NCBI GenBank assembly: GCA_024239075.1
Contig: JANBVI010000027.1
Coordinates: 186,001 to 250,000, forward strand
DNA: 64,000 nt
Source of the DNA: Fischerella sp. CENA71
GTDB lineage: Bacteria > Cyanobacteriota > Cyanobacteriia > Cyanobacteriales > Nostocaceae
Direction: 5' to 3'
The notes under the pieces were generated by a model. That model saw nothing but the letters and a program-made list of their open reading frames with translations, ran no database searches and was not told the DNA's origin. The translations under genes were made by a program, and so were the position numbers. Positions within the stretch are counted from its first letter, which is position 1. Each line of letters starts with the position of its first letter. Of the stretch, positions 49,616 to 57,592 are shown piece after piece.

Positions 49616-50054
49616 AGATTCAGTGTTCTCCGGTTTGTGAACGATGAAGCCAGTAATCCCTACTTGGACATTTATTTGACGTTTTTGATTTCGGGTGGCT
49701 TTTTGAAGATATATTTGCTACTGATACACATAAATTCCACAAGTTAAGGTTGAAGAATTCATGCGTTTGGCTTGGATTCAACTAATTTAATTATATTGAG
49801 ATGGGTGTAGACAAGCCGATTCACACTAACAGAACTATCCATAGGCATTCGAGAAGATTACCATAGGCTATATCAGTGTGTGACATGCAAATCGCATAAA
49901 TATCACTTTAAATCAAGATCAATTTGATATATCTATTTCATAAAAACGCAAATTTCCTGGAAAAATAGAAAACTATCAATTTTTAACTGGTTTCTGTGTA
50001 AATACAGCCTGTTCATTGATATTAACTGTGCGGCTTACCTATCTATCTTGTTTA
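49616..50054. other. Gap upstream of ndhH and downstream of phoU
   Basis: About 440 bases with no gene, RNA or repeat recognised. AT-rich; ndhH promoter expected near 49640-49750. Confidence 0.4.
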
Positions 50055-50741
50055 CTAATGGCGCTGACCTGTAACAATATATGCTACTCGTTGACCAATA
50101 TTAGTTGCATGGTCTGCCATACGTTCTAGATGGCGTATTACTAGTACCAACAACAGAATTGGCTCAACTACACCTGGGACATCTCTTTGATAAGCTAAGG
50201 TTTGATAGAGATGTTCGTAGGCGCTATCTACAGCGTCATCTAGTTGTTTGATACTGCGTCCACCGACTTCATCTAAGTCAGCCAAAGCCACCAAGCTAGT
50301 TGCCAACATTGCTTGAGCATGGTGCGACATCATGGCAATTTCTGGTAGAGAAGCATGGGGCGGATAGGAAAAGATTTTGACTGCAATTTCAGCTAAATCC
50401 TTAGCATAATCTCCAATCCGTTCTAGATCACGTACCAGTTGCATAAAAGCACTCAAACAACGCAAATCTTGAGCAACAGGAGCTTGCAGCGTCATTATTT
50501 CTGCACAGTCTGATTCTATTTGTTTGTAAAAGCGATCAATCTGCTTATCTATGTGGGGAAGTTCCTCAGCTGCTTTTAAATCACGGGCGAATAAGGCTTG
50601 GTGACTTAGACGAAACGATTGTTCCACCAAAGCTCCCATGCGTAAGATATCGCGCTCTAAGCGTCTGATTTCTCGTGTGATCTGGGTCGTTCCAGAGTTA
50701 GGATCATATATAATTGCTTTCACGCTTGCATTCCCAAACAT
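50055..50741 (-). CDS. phoU: Phosphate signalling protein PhoU
   Basis: About 228 residues from ATG 50741 (MFGNASVKAIIYDP). Two three-helix bundles with the metal-binding E(D)xxxD patterns (IDRFYKQIESDCAEIMTLQ, DLERIGDYAKDLAEIA, DHATNIGQRVAYIVTG). PhoU links the phosphate transporter to the SphS/PhoR kinase and switches signalling off when phosphate is plentiful. The gene starts 10 bases after the sphS stop, so sphR, sphS and phoU are one operon. The frame is open to an earlier ATG at 50819, inside sphS; not favoured. Confidence 0.93.
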   Translation of the reverse strand: MFGNASVKAIIYDPNSGTTQITREIRRLERDILRMGALVEQSFRLSHQALFARDLKAAEELPHIDKQIDRFYKQIESDCAEIMTLQAPVAQDLRCLSAFMQLVRDLERIGDYAKDLAEIAVKIFSYPPHASLPEIAMMSHHAQAMLATSLVALADLDEVGGRSIKQLDDAVDSAYEHLYQTLAYQRDVPGVVEPILLLVLVIRHLERMADHATNIGQRVAYIVTGQRH

Positions 50742-50751
50742 GAAGATATTT

Positions 50752-52083
50752 TTAAATATAGTCTTGGTTTTGAGAATTTGCCATGACTTCAGGTAATACA
50801 AACTGTATCCACGCACCACCTGTACTGGGATGGTTCATGGCTTTGATTGAACCACCGTGAGCCAGAATGATTTGACGAACGATCGCCAAACCTAAACCGC
50901 TACCCACTATTGTTGTAGAACTACTTTCAACTGTTTGATCACGAGTTCGTGCTTGATCTCCCCGGTAGAATCGTTCAAAAACATGGGGTAAATCCGCCTC
51001 GGCAAAACCCACTCCAGAGTCAATAATATTAACTTCTAGATTAGCTAGTGCGTTTGGTTGACCACTACGATTATTGTCTACAGATGAGATTTTTATTTCA
51101 ACAGCAATACTACCACCAACAGGACTGTACTTGATGCTATTATCCAGCAAGTTGAGGAAAACTTGGTAAAGACGGGAAGCATCTGCTTGAAGCCAAATAT
51201 TTTCTGGCCCTTGATAGACAAGTTGGACTTGATAACGTGCTGCTAGGGGTTCAAGAGTTTCCCAGACTTTGCTAATGAGCGATCGCACTTCTGTGGATTC
51301 TCGATTGAGTTTGAGGGTAGGATCAGTTTCTAGTTGGGTAAGTTCTAACCAGCTTTGCACCAAAGAGATCAGTCGGTCAACTTCCTGCATCAGGCGATTT
51401 ACCCAGCGATCTAGAGGCGGTTCAATGCGGCCTTGCAAAGTTTCTACTACTAAACGGATAGAAGTTAATGGGGTTCTCAGTTCGTGAGCGAGATCAGAGA
51501 AAGCACGATCACGTGCTTGGTTAATTTCCAGCAGTATTTGGCGATTTTCCAAGAATACGCCAACTTCTCCCTTAGATAATGGCAAGCTACTAGCTCGCAA
51601 CATCACAGATTTCTGTTCTAGCATTGCTGCCGCACTTTCACAAGAGGGGTGAAATACCCATTCTTTCATCTGAGATTGCTGGCGATCGCGAGTTTGTTCA
51701 ATTAACTGGTCTAGTTCATAAGACCGTACTAACTCTAGTAACAATCGTACCTGTCCCGGCTGCCACCTTTGCAAATACAACATCTCTCGTGCTTGCTGGT
51801 TACACCACAACAGTTGATTTTCTTCATCTACCTGCAAGTATCCTACAGGTGCTGACTCTAACAGTTCTTGATAATTATATATAATTTGTTGCAAATATAA
51901 CTGCTGCTGCTTCAACTCAGCAATATCGTGACGCAAGCGGGGAATTAGCGGTAGGGCAATATCACTAGTTTGCGACTTTAATGAGGGTGGTATTTTTCCT
52001 ATCGTGCGGCGCAGTTGCACCAATTGGCAAATCCAAACCCCTAGTCCAATTGTCAATCCAAAAAGAAAACTAAATACTAACAT
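50752..52083 (-). CDS. sphS: Phosphate-sensing histidine kinase SphS (PhoR homologue)
   Basis: 443 residues. N-terminal hydrophobic segment (LVFSFLFGLTIGLGVWICQL), a PAS-like domain around LESAPVGYLQVDEENQLLWCN, HisKA with AFSDLAHELRTPLTS, and HATPase VFLNLLDNSIKYSPVGG, GVGFAEADLP, GSGLGLAIV. In cyanobacteria SphS-SphR control the phosphate regulon (alkaline phosphatase, pst genes). It is located between sphR and phoU, all minus strand, and the order is characteristic. Confidence 0.92.
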   Translation of the reverse strand: MLVFSFLFGLTIGLGVWICQLVQLRRTIGKIPPSLKSQTSDIALPLIPRLRHDIAELKQQQLYLQQIIYNYQELLESAPVGYLQVDEENQLLWCNQQAREMLYLQRWQPGQVRLLLELVRSYELDQLIEQTRDRQQSQMKEWVFHPSCESAAAMLEQKSVMLRASSLPLSKGEVGVFLENRQILLEINQARDRAFSDLAHELRTPLTSIRLVVETLQGRIEPPLDRWVNRLMQEVDRLISLVQSWLELTQLETDPTLKLNRESTEVRSLISKVWETLEPLAARYQVQLVYQGPENIWLQADASRLYQVFLNLLDNSIKYSPVGGSIAVEIKISSVDNNRSGQPNALANLEVNIIDSGVGFAEADLPHVFERFYRGDQARTRDQTVESSSTTIVGSGLGLAIVRQIILAHGGSIKAMNHPSTGGAWIQFVLPEVMANSQNQDYI

Positions 52084-52124
52084 TACAAGTTGTTAGTTGC
52101 TTTCGCACAGATTATACTAACAAC

Positions 52125-52877
52125 TTATCCAAATCTATAACCAAAACCACGTACAGTCACAATATATTCAGGACGGCTCGGATCTTGCTCTAATTTTTCC
52201 CGCAACCAACGGATGTGAACATCTACAGTTTTACTATCTCCGACAAAATCTGGTCCCCAAACTTGATCTAGTAACTGTTCTCGTGACCATACTCTACGAG
52301 CATAACTCATGAACAGTTCTAACAAGCGGAATTCTTTTGGTGACAGACTTACCTCTTGACCACGAACTAGGACACGGCACTCTTGCGGATACAAAGTAAT
52401 TTCTTTATAATTAAGTGCTGGTAATTGTGGTAAGCTGCTCAAACGCTGACGACGCAGCAAAGCGCGACACCGAGCCACTAATTCGCGCATACTGAAAGGC
52501 TTTGTCAGGTAGTCATCGGCTCCCACTTCCAGACCTAATACACGGTCAGTCTCGCTTCCTTTGGCACTGAGCATGAGAATTGGTACTGGATTGCCTTGAT
52601 AACGCAATAAGCGGCAGACATCTAAACCATTTATTTGAGGCAGCATCAAATCTAGGATCACCAAATCAAAAGTCGGTTCGCCTAAATTGATTTCAAAATT
52701 TTTTAATTGTTCTACAGCTGAACGTCCATCCGTAGCTGTTACAACTCCATAACCTTCCTCTTCCAAAGCGAGGACGATCATTTCTCGAATTAGTTCTTCA
52801 TCTTCGACAAGTAAAATACGACTTCTTTGACCGATGTCTGTCGTTGGAGAATACTTAGTTGATTCACTAGTATACAT
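52125..52877 (-). CDS. sphR: Phosphate response regulator SphR (PhoB homologue)
   Basis: 250 residues. Receiver domain: RILLVEDEELIREMI, phospho-acceptor in LVILDLMLPQINGLDV, Lys in YLTKPFSMRELVA; OmpR-type winged helix: SPKEFRLLELFMSYARRVWS, DVHIRWLREKLEQDP, RGFGYRFG. Transcriptional activator under phosphate shortage. First gene of the sphR-sphS-phoU operon. Confidence 0.93.
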   Translation of the reverse strand: MYTSESTKYSPTTDIGQRSRILLVEDEELIREMIVLALEEEGYGVVTATDGRSAVEQLKNFEINLGEPTFDLVILDLMLPQINGLDVCRLLRYQGNPVPILMLSAKGSETDRVLGLEVGADDYLTKPFSMRELVARCRALLRRQRLSSLPQLPALNYKEITLYPQECRVLVRGQEVSLSPKEFRLLELFMSYARRVWSREQLLDQVWGPDFVGDSKTVDVHIRWLREKLEQDPSRPEYIVTVRGFGYRFG

Positions 52878-53206
52878 TGATGCTTCCGAAGTCCCGTAAT
52901 CGTGGCTGTATCAATACAATTATCAGACAACCGTGGTTTTACGCTTGTTTGATGATGAACTATTTTTTTGTGATTAATATAACAATTATCTTAATTTATT
53001 ATAAACCATATAGACAACAAATATATAGGATGATTTTATAAAAGCTTATTACTAGTTATTGATTGATATTAACTTTTTGTATGAAAACCGAAACATAATA
53101 TTTCACAGATCACTGATGATCTTTGTCAAGTTTGCCTTTAATTAATTAGTGCAAATTAGAATATTAAAAACCCACCCCAATCAGAGGCGGGAATGTTATG
53201 AGACAG
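52878..53206. other. sphR upstream region
   Basis: About 330 bases, AT-rich, no gene. The operon promoter must lie here; no Pho box assigned with confidence. A hairpin-like ccacccc/gcggg piece occurs near 53170. Confidence 0.4.
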
Positions 53207-53419
53207 TTAGGTTGCACCATCAAAATTAGTTTGGAATAAATCTTTTTGCTGGAATGTAACGCGATCGCTAACTCCTGCATTTTGGGCATTAGCTTTGCTT
53301 TCCAGCACAAGTTCGGGATTGATTTCCACACCTACAGCACGACGAAGACCGTATTTCTGGGCGGCGGTGATCGGAATACGTCCGTCTCCACTACCAAGAT
53401 CGTAAACTACATCATTCAT
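53207..53419 (-). pseudogene. Fragment of a class I methyltransferase gene
   Basis: 70-residue fragment: NDVVYDLGSGDGRIPITAAQ, GVEINPELVLESKANAQ, VTFQQKDLFQTNF, stop. It starts at the SAM-binding motif and ends before the rest of the fold, so both ends are missing. It overlaps on the opposite strand the extra upstream part of the next frame. Remnant of a lost gene. Confidence 0.7.
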
Positions 53420-53548
53420 CCAGCCACACTCAAACTCACAGCACTAATTCCAGTCACTGACTTTTTCAAGGCTACTCTCGAAAAAGTATGGGGTAAGTCA
53501 CAGTCTTGCTTGTTACCAAAAATATTTTACACTAACTGGAGTTTAAGT

Positions 53549-54028
53549 ATGAGCATAGTTGCTGCTAAGGGATCTCCAAAAAATAAAATGCCCAGCCGTA
53601 TTAAATATATTTTGGTCAAACCCAAGAATTTAGGCGCTTTCGCATTAAGGGCGAAAGCGACGGCTGGGCATTTTATGACTTGGAAAGGCCTAGAAGCATT
53701 TCCTCAAGAAAAAGAAGCAGCCATCAAAAAAGCCACAGAAGAAGGTAAAGGCATAGCTCATTATCAGGCTAAAATCAAAGCAGATTTATTTGCTAAAGAA
53801 GTCGAAGGACAAAAGCGTTTTTATGAACAAAGGTTACAATCTTTAGAACAAACAATTATTAATCAGGAAACACGTATTCAAAATCTGTCTAAACAACTAG
53901 AATCAGCCTTAAAGCAAGTTAAAGACTTAGCAGTGAAAGCGATTGCAGGATCTGCAAGTATGAATTATTATCAAGCAATCAAAGAAATAGCTTTAGAACA
54001 AGCTAAAAATCAAGTAAAGAAAAAATAA
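53549..54028 (+). CDS. Phasin-like/coiled-coil hypothetical protein with internal inverted repeat
   Basis: 159 residues from ATG 53549 (ggag 8 bases upstream); the open frame extends further up but over the methyltransferase remnant. Residues 1-45 basic (SPKNKMPSRIKYILVKPKNL, AFALRAKATAGHFMTW), then charged helical sequence with coiled-coil character (FAKEVEGQKRFYEQRLQSLE, QTIINQETRIQNLSKQLESA). Ends KNQVKKK. No family recognised with confidence. A 17-bp perfect inverted repeat (53583-53599 and 53660-53676) with a nested 9-bp hairpin lies inside the coding sequence. Confidence 0.7.
   Translation: MSIVAAKGSPKNKMPSRIKYILVKPKNLGAFALRAKATAGHFMTWKGLEAFPQEKEAAIKKATEEGKGIAHYQAKIKADLFAKEVEGQKRFYEQRLQSLEQTIINQETRIQNLSKQLESALKQVKDLAVKAIAGSASMNYYQAIKEIALEQAKNQVKKK
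53583..53676. repeat. Nested inverted repeat inside a coding sequence
   Basis: Outer arms ATAAAATGCCCAGCCGT (53583-53599) and its exact complement ACGGCTGGGCATTTTAT (53660-53676). Inner arms CGCTTTCGC (53635-53643) and GCGAAAGCG (53651-53659) with a 7-base loop, the inner 3' arm ending exactly where the outer 3' arm begins. Confidence 0.9.
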
Positions 54029-54142
54029 GTTGTGTCATTTAAAGTTCTGTAACGCATCATTTATATAGTATATAGGTGCGTTACTTTTGATTATCATACA
54101 CGTTTGCAATTAAGTATTTATTTAATAAGAAGAAAAATTTAC

Positions 54143-54253
54143 TTATCCTTTGCTTTCTTTGTTAGTATTAGTTTTAGGAGTAACGCTACGCTCTGTTCTT
54201 TTCGGTCTGTCCTTAACGGGTGGTTGAGGTCGATTTGGTTTTTTCCTAGCCAT
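54143..54253 (-). CDS. Tiny basic Pro/Lys-rich peptide
   Basis: 36 residues: MARKKPNRPQPPVKDRPKRT ... then SVTPKTNTNKESKG. A good ribosome site (aaggg, 8 bases before the ATG). It is similar in style to the peptide gene at 54541 (MA/SRxK start, Pro/Lys/Asn/Thr rich), and both are in the same direction within 300 bases. Unstructured, no Cys, strongly basic. Function unknown. Confidence 0.5.
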   Translation of the reverse strand: MARKKPNRPQPPVKDRPKRTERSVTPKTNTNKESKG

Positions 54254-54382
54254 AATTTTTACCCTTAAGTTTAGTTCCTAAAATTAACAACACAACTGTT
54301 AATTTCACTTCCGGAAAATATTTAAAATCAAATCTCAATTGAATAACTTATTTAAATGACAAAGTTATCTCAATATGAAAAT

Positions 54383-54405
54383 AGAGACGCACAGTAAGCG
54401 TCTCT
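54383..54405. repeat. agagacgc/gcgtctct palindrome
   Basis: AGAGACGC (54383-54390) pairs with GCGTCTCT (54398-54405). Same family as gtagagacgcg...cgcgtctgtac near 56302 and the palindrome at 22529. Confidence 0.75.
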
Positions 54406-54540
54406 ACAAGAGAGGAAACCCATTATGAAAATTGAAAAACTCAAAGTAAAAATAAAAATTTGTAATGAAAAAGCAAATCATTTCTCAGTAAAGCAACAAG
54501 GAATCTGCTTCACCTAAGCATTTAATTTATCTAGATATAA

Positions 54541-54642
54541 TCAAGCTGCTTTTGGTTTGGATTGATTGGTTTGGGCTTTAGGTTTATTGCTTCCAGATTC
54601 GGTTCTAGGTTTATTTGTGACAGGAGGTTTTTGGCGACTCAT
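54541..54642 (-). CDS. Tiny basic Lys/Pro/Asn-rich peptide, paralogue-like
   Basis: 33 residues, MSRQKPPVTNKPRTES followed by GSNKPKAQTNQSKPKAA. Same style and start pattern as the peptide at 54143. No strong ribosome binding site. Tandem pair suggests duplication; reality of either gene is not proven. Confidence 0.45.
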   Translation of the reverse strand: MSRQKPPVTNKPRTESGSNKPKAQTNQSKPKAA

Positions 54643-54766
54643 GATAATTAGGTAACTTTTTAACTGTCTACAAAATGAACTACACCGTAGAAAATTTGGA
54701 ATCCGGAAAATAAAAAAAATAACCGACCTGATAGTCAGTTACAAAATATTAAGTTGAAAATAAGTA

Positions 54767-55540
54767 TTAGGCAAATGCCGAAAAACCGAAATCGGGAGGG
54801 ATATCCTGAATACGTCCAGAACCAACTGCTCGAACGGCTTCCGAGACAGAGATATCACCAGTGTACAAGGCACGACCAACAATTACACCTGTTACACCCT
54901 GAGGTTCTAACGCCAACAGACTCAGCAAATCTGTAATGGAACTAACCCCACCAGAAGCAATTACAGGAATACTGATTGCAGCAGCTAGTTCACGTAAAGC
55001 GTCTAAATTCGGCCCTGTGAGAGTACCATCACGATGGATGTCTGTGTAAATTACCGCAGCTGCTCCTAATTCTTGCATTTGTACAGCAAGTTGCGTGGCA
55101 AGTACTTCTGATGTTTCTAACCAACCACGAGTTGCTACCTTGCCATTACGAGCATCTATGCCGATAATTATTTTTTCGGGAAATTCTTGACAAAGTTGTT
55201 GCACAAGCTGCGGTTGTTCTACAGCCACGGTTCCCAAAATTGCCCATTGTACGCCCAAATTAAATAACTGCTGTACGCTTTCTCGTGTCCGTAAGCCTCC
55301 ACCGACTTCAATGGGTACAGACACAGCTTGAGCGATCGCTTCTATAGCATCTAAGTTTACTAACTTACCGACTTTCGCGCCATCCAAATCAACCAAATGT
55401 AACCTAGTTGCGCCTTGTTCTACCCATTGTTTAGCAACATCGACAGGATTTTCGCTGAAAACTTGTGAGCGATCGTAATCTCCCTGATAAAGTCGCACAC
55501 AACGACCTTCTAGTAAATCTATCGCTGGAATAACTTCCAT
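54767..55540 (-). CDS. hisA: Phosphoribosylformimino-5-aminoimidazole carboxamide ribotide isomerase
   Basis: 257 residues from ATG 55540 ([20 protein letters not shown]). TIM barrel isomerase of histidine synthesis, fourth step. Catalytic Asp in IPAIDLLEG, phosphate-binding [11 protein letters not shown] and [10 protein letters not shown] further ATG at 55552 adds MRVI. Single gene, no his cluster, as usual in cyanobacteria. Confidence 0.97.
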   Translation of the reverse strand: MEVIPAIDLLEGRCVRLYQGDYDRSQVFSENPVDVAKQWVEQGATRLHLVDLDGAKVGKLVNLDAIEAIAQAVSVPIEVGGGLRTRESVQQLFNLGVQWAILGTVAVEQPQLVQQLCQEFPEKIIIGIDARNGKVATRGWLETSEVLATQLAVQMQELGAAAVIYTDIHRDGTLTGPNLDALRELAAAISIPVIASGGVSSITDLLSLLALEPQGVTGVIVGRALYTGDISVSEAVRAVGSGRIQDIPPDFGFSAFA

Positions 55541-55571
55541 GATTACCCTCAAATTAGTTTGTTGTTGGTTA

Positions 55572-55636
55572 TTCTCCGCGTCCCCGCGTCTGGTGCGTCT
55601 TTGCGTCTGGTGCGTCCCCCTTGTCTCCCTTCTCCT
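55572..55636. repeat. GC-rich repeat copy, gcgtctggtgcgtc type
   Basis: tctccgcgtccccgcgtctggtgcgtctttgcgtctggtgcgtccccctt. Only the right-arm-like units of the family are present, with a doubled gcgtctggtgcgtc. Confidence 0.6.
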
Positions 55637-55925
55637 AGTGCTTCCTAGCTTTGATCACTGCTTGGCGAAAACCCAAAACAATCAAAATATTAGCAAGGGT
55701 TAAAAAAGATTCTGCACTTCCATGCAACCAATCAACATTTGCCAAAGATTGATTGTAGTGCAGTTGAGCATAAATTCCTGCGGGGATAGTCACACCGACA
55801 AACACGAGGGTGCAGTAAAAACCATATAATGCCAAACGTGGCATCTGCTTGACTCTGCTAATAAACCACAAGAAACCCAAGTAGGGAAACAGTGACAGGA
55901 TAAATAGGGCTTCTTTTGAAATCAT
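55635..55925 (-). CDS. DUF3593 membrane protein
   Basis: 96 residues with three hydrophobic segments: [53 protein letters not shown]. Matches DUF3593 as I know it, conserved in cyanobacteria and plants, usually next to DUF2499. It starts within the upstream gene's stop codon region (ATGA overlap). Predicted thylakoid or inner membrane protein, function unknown. Confidence 0.88.
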   Translation of the reverse strand: MISKEALFILSLFPYLGFLWFISRVKQMPRLALYGFYCTLVFVGVTIPAGIYAQLHYNQSLANVDWLHGSAESFLTLANILIVLGFRQAVIKARKH

Positions 55926-56269
55926 TGCTTTAATTCAATACTTTCTGTAGAAGTGGCTTCAGTGACTACTTCGCTAGATTTAGCATTGCGCCAAATCCAC
56001 ACAGCAGCCGCCCAAAGCGTAATATTACCAACTAAAGTCATGGTAGCTTGTAGTGTGACTAACCATTGTAGTGATTCTGCATTCTCAAAATAGTGCCAAG
56101 TGCAAGCACACATTGCACTTACTAAAGCTGGTAACATACCCAAAGATAATGTCCACCAAGCACGATTGCCAGTTACTTCACCGTATTGCCAGATTAACCA
56201 AATGGCAACAATCCATTCGATAACGCTAGAAACGTGAATGATCCAGGTGGGAATAGAAAGAACGTGCAT
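55922..56269 (-). CDS. DUF2499 membrane protein
   Basis: About 115 residues from ATG 56269. IPTWIIHVSSVIEWIVAIWL, WWTLSLGMLPALVSAMCACT, WHYFENAESLQWLVTLQA: four membrane helices, DUF2499 family. It overlaps the DUF3593 gene by 4 bases and both are found side by side across cyanobacteria, so they probably act as one complex. Start is preceded by gaccattgactaac tandem repeat. Confidence 0.88.
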   Translation of the reverse strand: MHVLSIPTWIIHVSSVIEWIVAIWLIWQYGEVTGNRAWWTLSLGMLPALVSAMCACTWHYFENAESLQWLVTLQATMTLVGNITLWAAAVWIWRNAKSSEVVTEATSTESIELKQ

Positions 56270-56275
56270 GTTAGT

Positions 56276-56346
56276 CAATGGTCAATGGTCAGTAGTCAAT
56301 GGTAGAGACGCGAGGAACATCGCGTCTGTACAATGGTCAATGGTCA
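56276..56346. repeat. gtcaatggtcaatggtc repeats and gtagagacgcg palindrome
   Basis: Short tandem units with an embedded gtagagacgcg / cgcgtctgtac hairpin (56302-56331). The rest of the gap to 56666 holds no gene. Confidence 0.75.
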
Positions 56347-56666
56347 GTTTTTAGAGGATGTCTCTTGAAGTCATAATAATACTTGCTGTGACGACTAGAA
56401 GTGAAGTTACAGCTAGACAATTTTCTACCATATGTGCTTATCTGGTGGATTACACCACAGTCTTTGCAATTTTGCTTTGACGAGAAGCTTAAGTTTTGAT
56501 GGCTATATGTGTAGCGATCGCCATCCTGACTTCAGAATACCAAAACTCTGTAGATACTGCCTTTAAACTACTAATTTATTATTAACGGATATACTTAGTG
56601 ATTTCACATCAATTTTAGTCTACCAATAAACTAGACCAGCATTGCTTTGAGTAAGAACTTAAAGCG
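56347..56666. other. Gap between the DUF2499 and pentapeptide genes
   Basis: About 320 bases without gene, RNA or clear repeat; AT-rich with a HIP1 site at 56516. Confidence 0.4.
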
Positions 56667-57290
56667 TTAATTAAAAGTGTATAAAAGTAATGATTCAGAC
56701 AAACAAGCGCCACTCAAATTTACATCACACAGATCAATATCATCCATGTTGGTACAACTGATATCCGCATAACGCAAATCTGTTCTTGACAAAAGAGCTT
56801 TAGTCATATTCGCTTTATACAGGTCTGCCTTACTCAAATTTGCACCAGTAAGATTTGTCTTACTCAAATTTGCACCCGCCAAATTTGCACCTGTTAGGTC
56901 AGCGTAGCGCAGATCCGCACCTTCCAGATTTACATTACTGAGGTCAGCATAGCGTAAATCAGCTAGCCGCAGGTCTGCCCTAACTAATACAGACTTGTGT
57001 AAATCTGCTTTTGCGAGGTTTGAGCGAATCAGACAGGCTTTGCTCAAATCAGCCCAAATTAACAAGGCTTCCCTTAAATCAGTTCTCCATAAAGTTGCTT
57101 CTACCAGATTTGCTTCATTTAAATTCGCTCCCCGCAAACAAGCTCCTGATAGATTCGCTCCACTCAAGTTACCCTGACCCAAGTTAATTCCAACTAAGCA
57201 AATTTCTTTCAAGTTAACGCGTTGCAAGTGAGCTTGCAAAAAATGTCTGTTACCCGCAGCGTAGCGTTCAAGAATATCATTAGCGTCCAT
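56667..57290 (-). CDS. Pentapeptide-repeat protein
   Basis: 207 residues, more than 25 consecutive A(D/N)LxX pentapeptides from about residue 25 to 195 (for example LSGANLSGACLRGANL), which fold into a right-handed quadrilateral beta helix. N-terminal DANDILERYAAGNRHF is the common cyanobacterial cap. Cytoplasmic, no signal peptide. Function unknown in most members. Confidence 0.93.
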   Translation of the reverse strand: MDANDILERYAAGNRHFLQAHLQRVNLKEICLVGINLGQGNLSGANLSGACLRGANLNEANLVEATLWRTDLREALLIWADLSKACLIRSNLAKADLHKSVLVRADLRLADLRYADLSNVNLEGADLRYADLTGANLAGANLSKTNLTGANLSKADLYKANMTKALLSRTDLRYADISCTNMDDIDLCDVNLSGACLSESLLLYTFN

Positions 57291-57592
57291 AATGCCAACA
57301 CTTTTGCATATTTGCTTTACTCTTTTGTAAATTTATGTAAACAAATATAACAAAAATTAGAAAAAAATCAAAGCTAAATCGTGAAAAGCATGAATGTGAA
57401 AGGAGGTTATCTCCACAAAGGACTAGTTCTCATTGACATCCTGATTAGACTTTCCCTGCTTTTGATAGATGTTTGATGTAACTGTAAAAAGCTAGTTAGT
57501 AGGATGACTTAAGCCCCATGCTCCTTGTGCTTTCTGCGTTTTTGTACTACTTATGTTTTAGGGTCATCCCCAGCAGTATTTTTTAAATAAAA
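57291..57592. other. Gap upstream of the TamB-like gene
   Basis: About 300 bases, no supported gene. A ggaggttatctcc short hairpin at about 57402. Confidence 0.4.
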
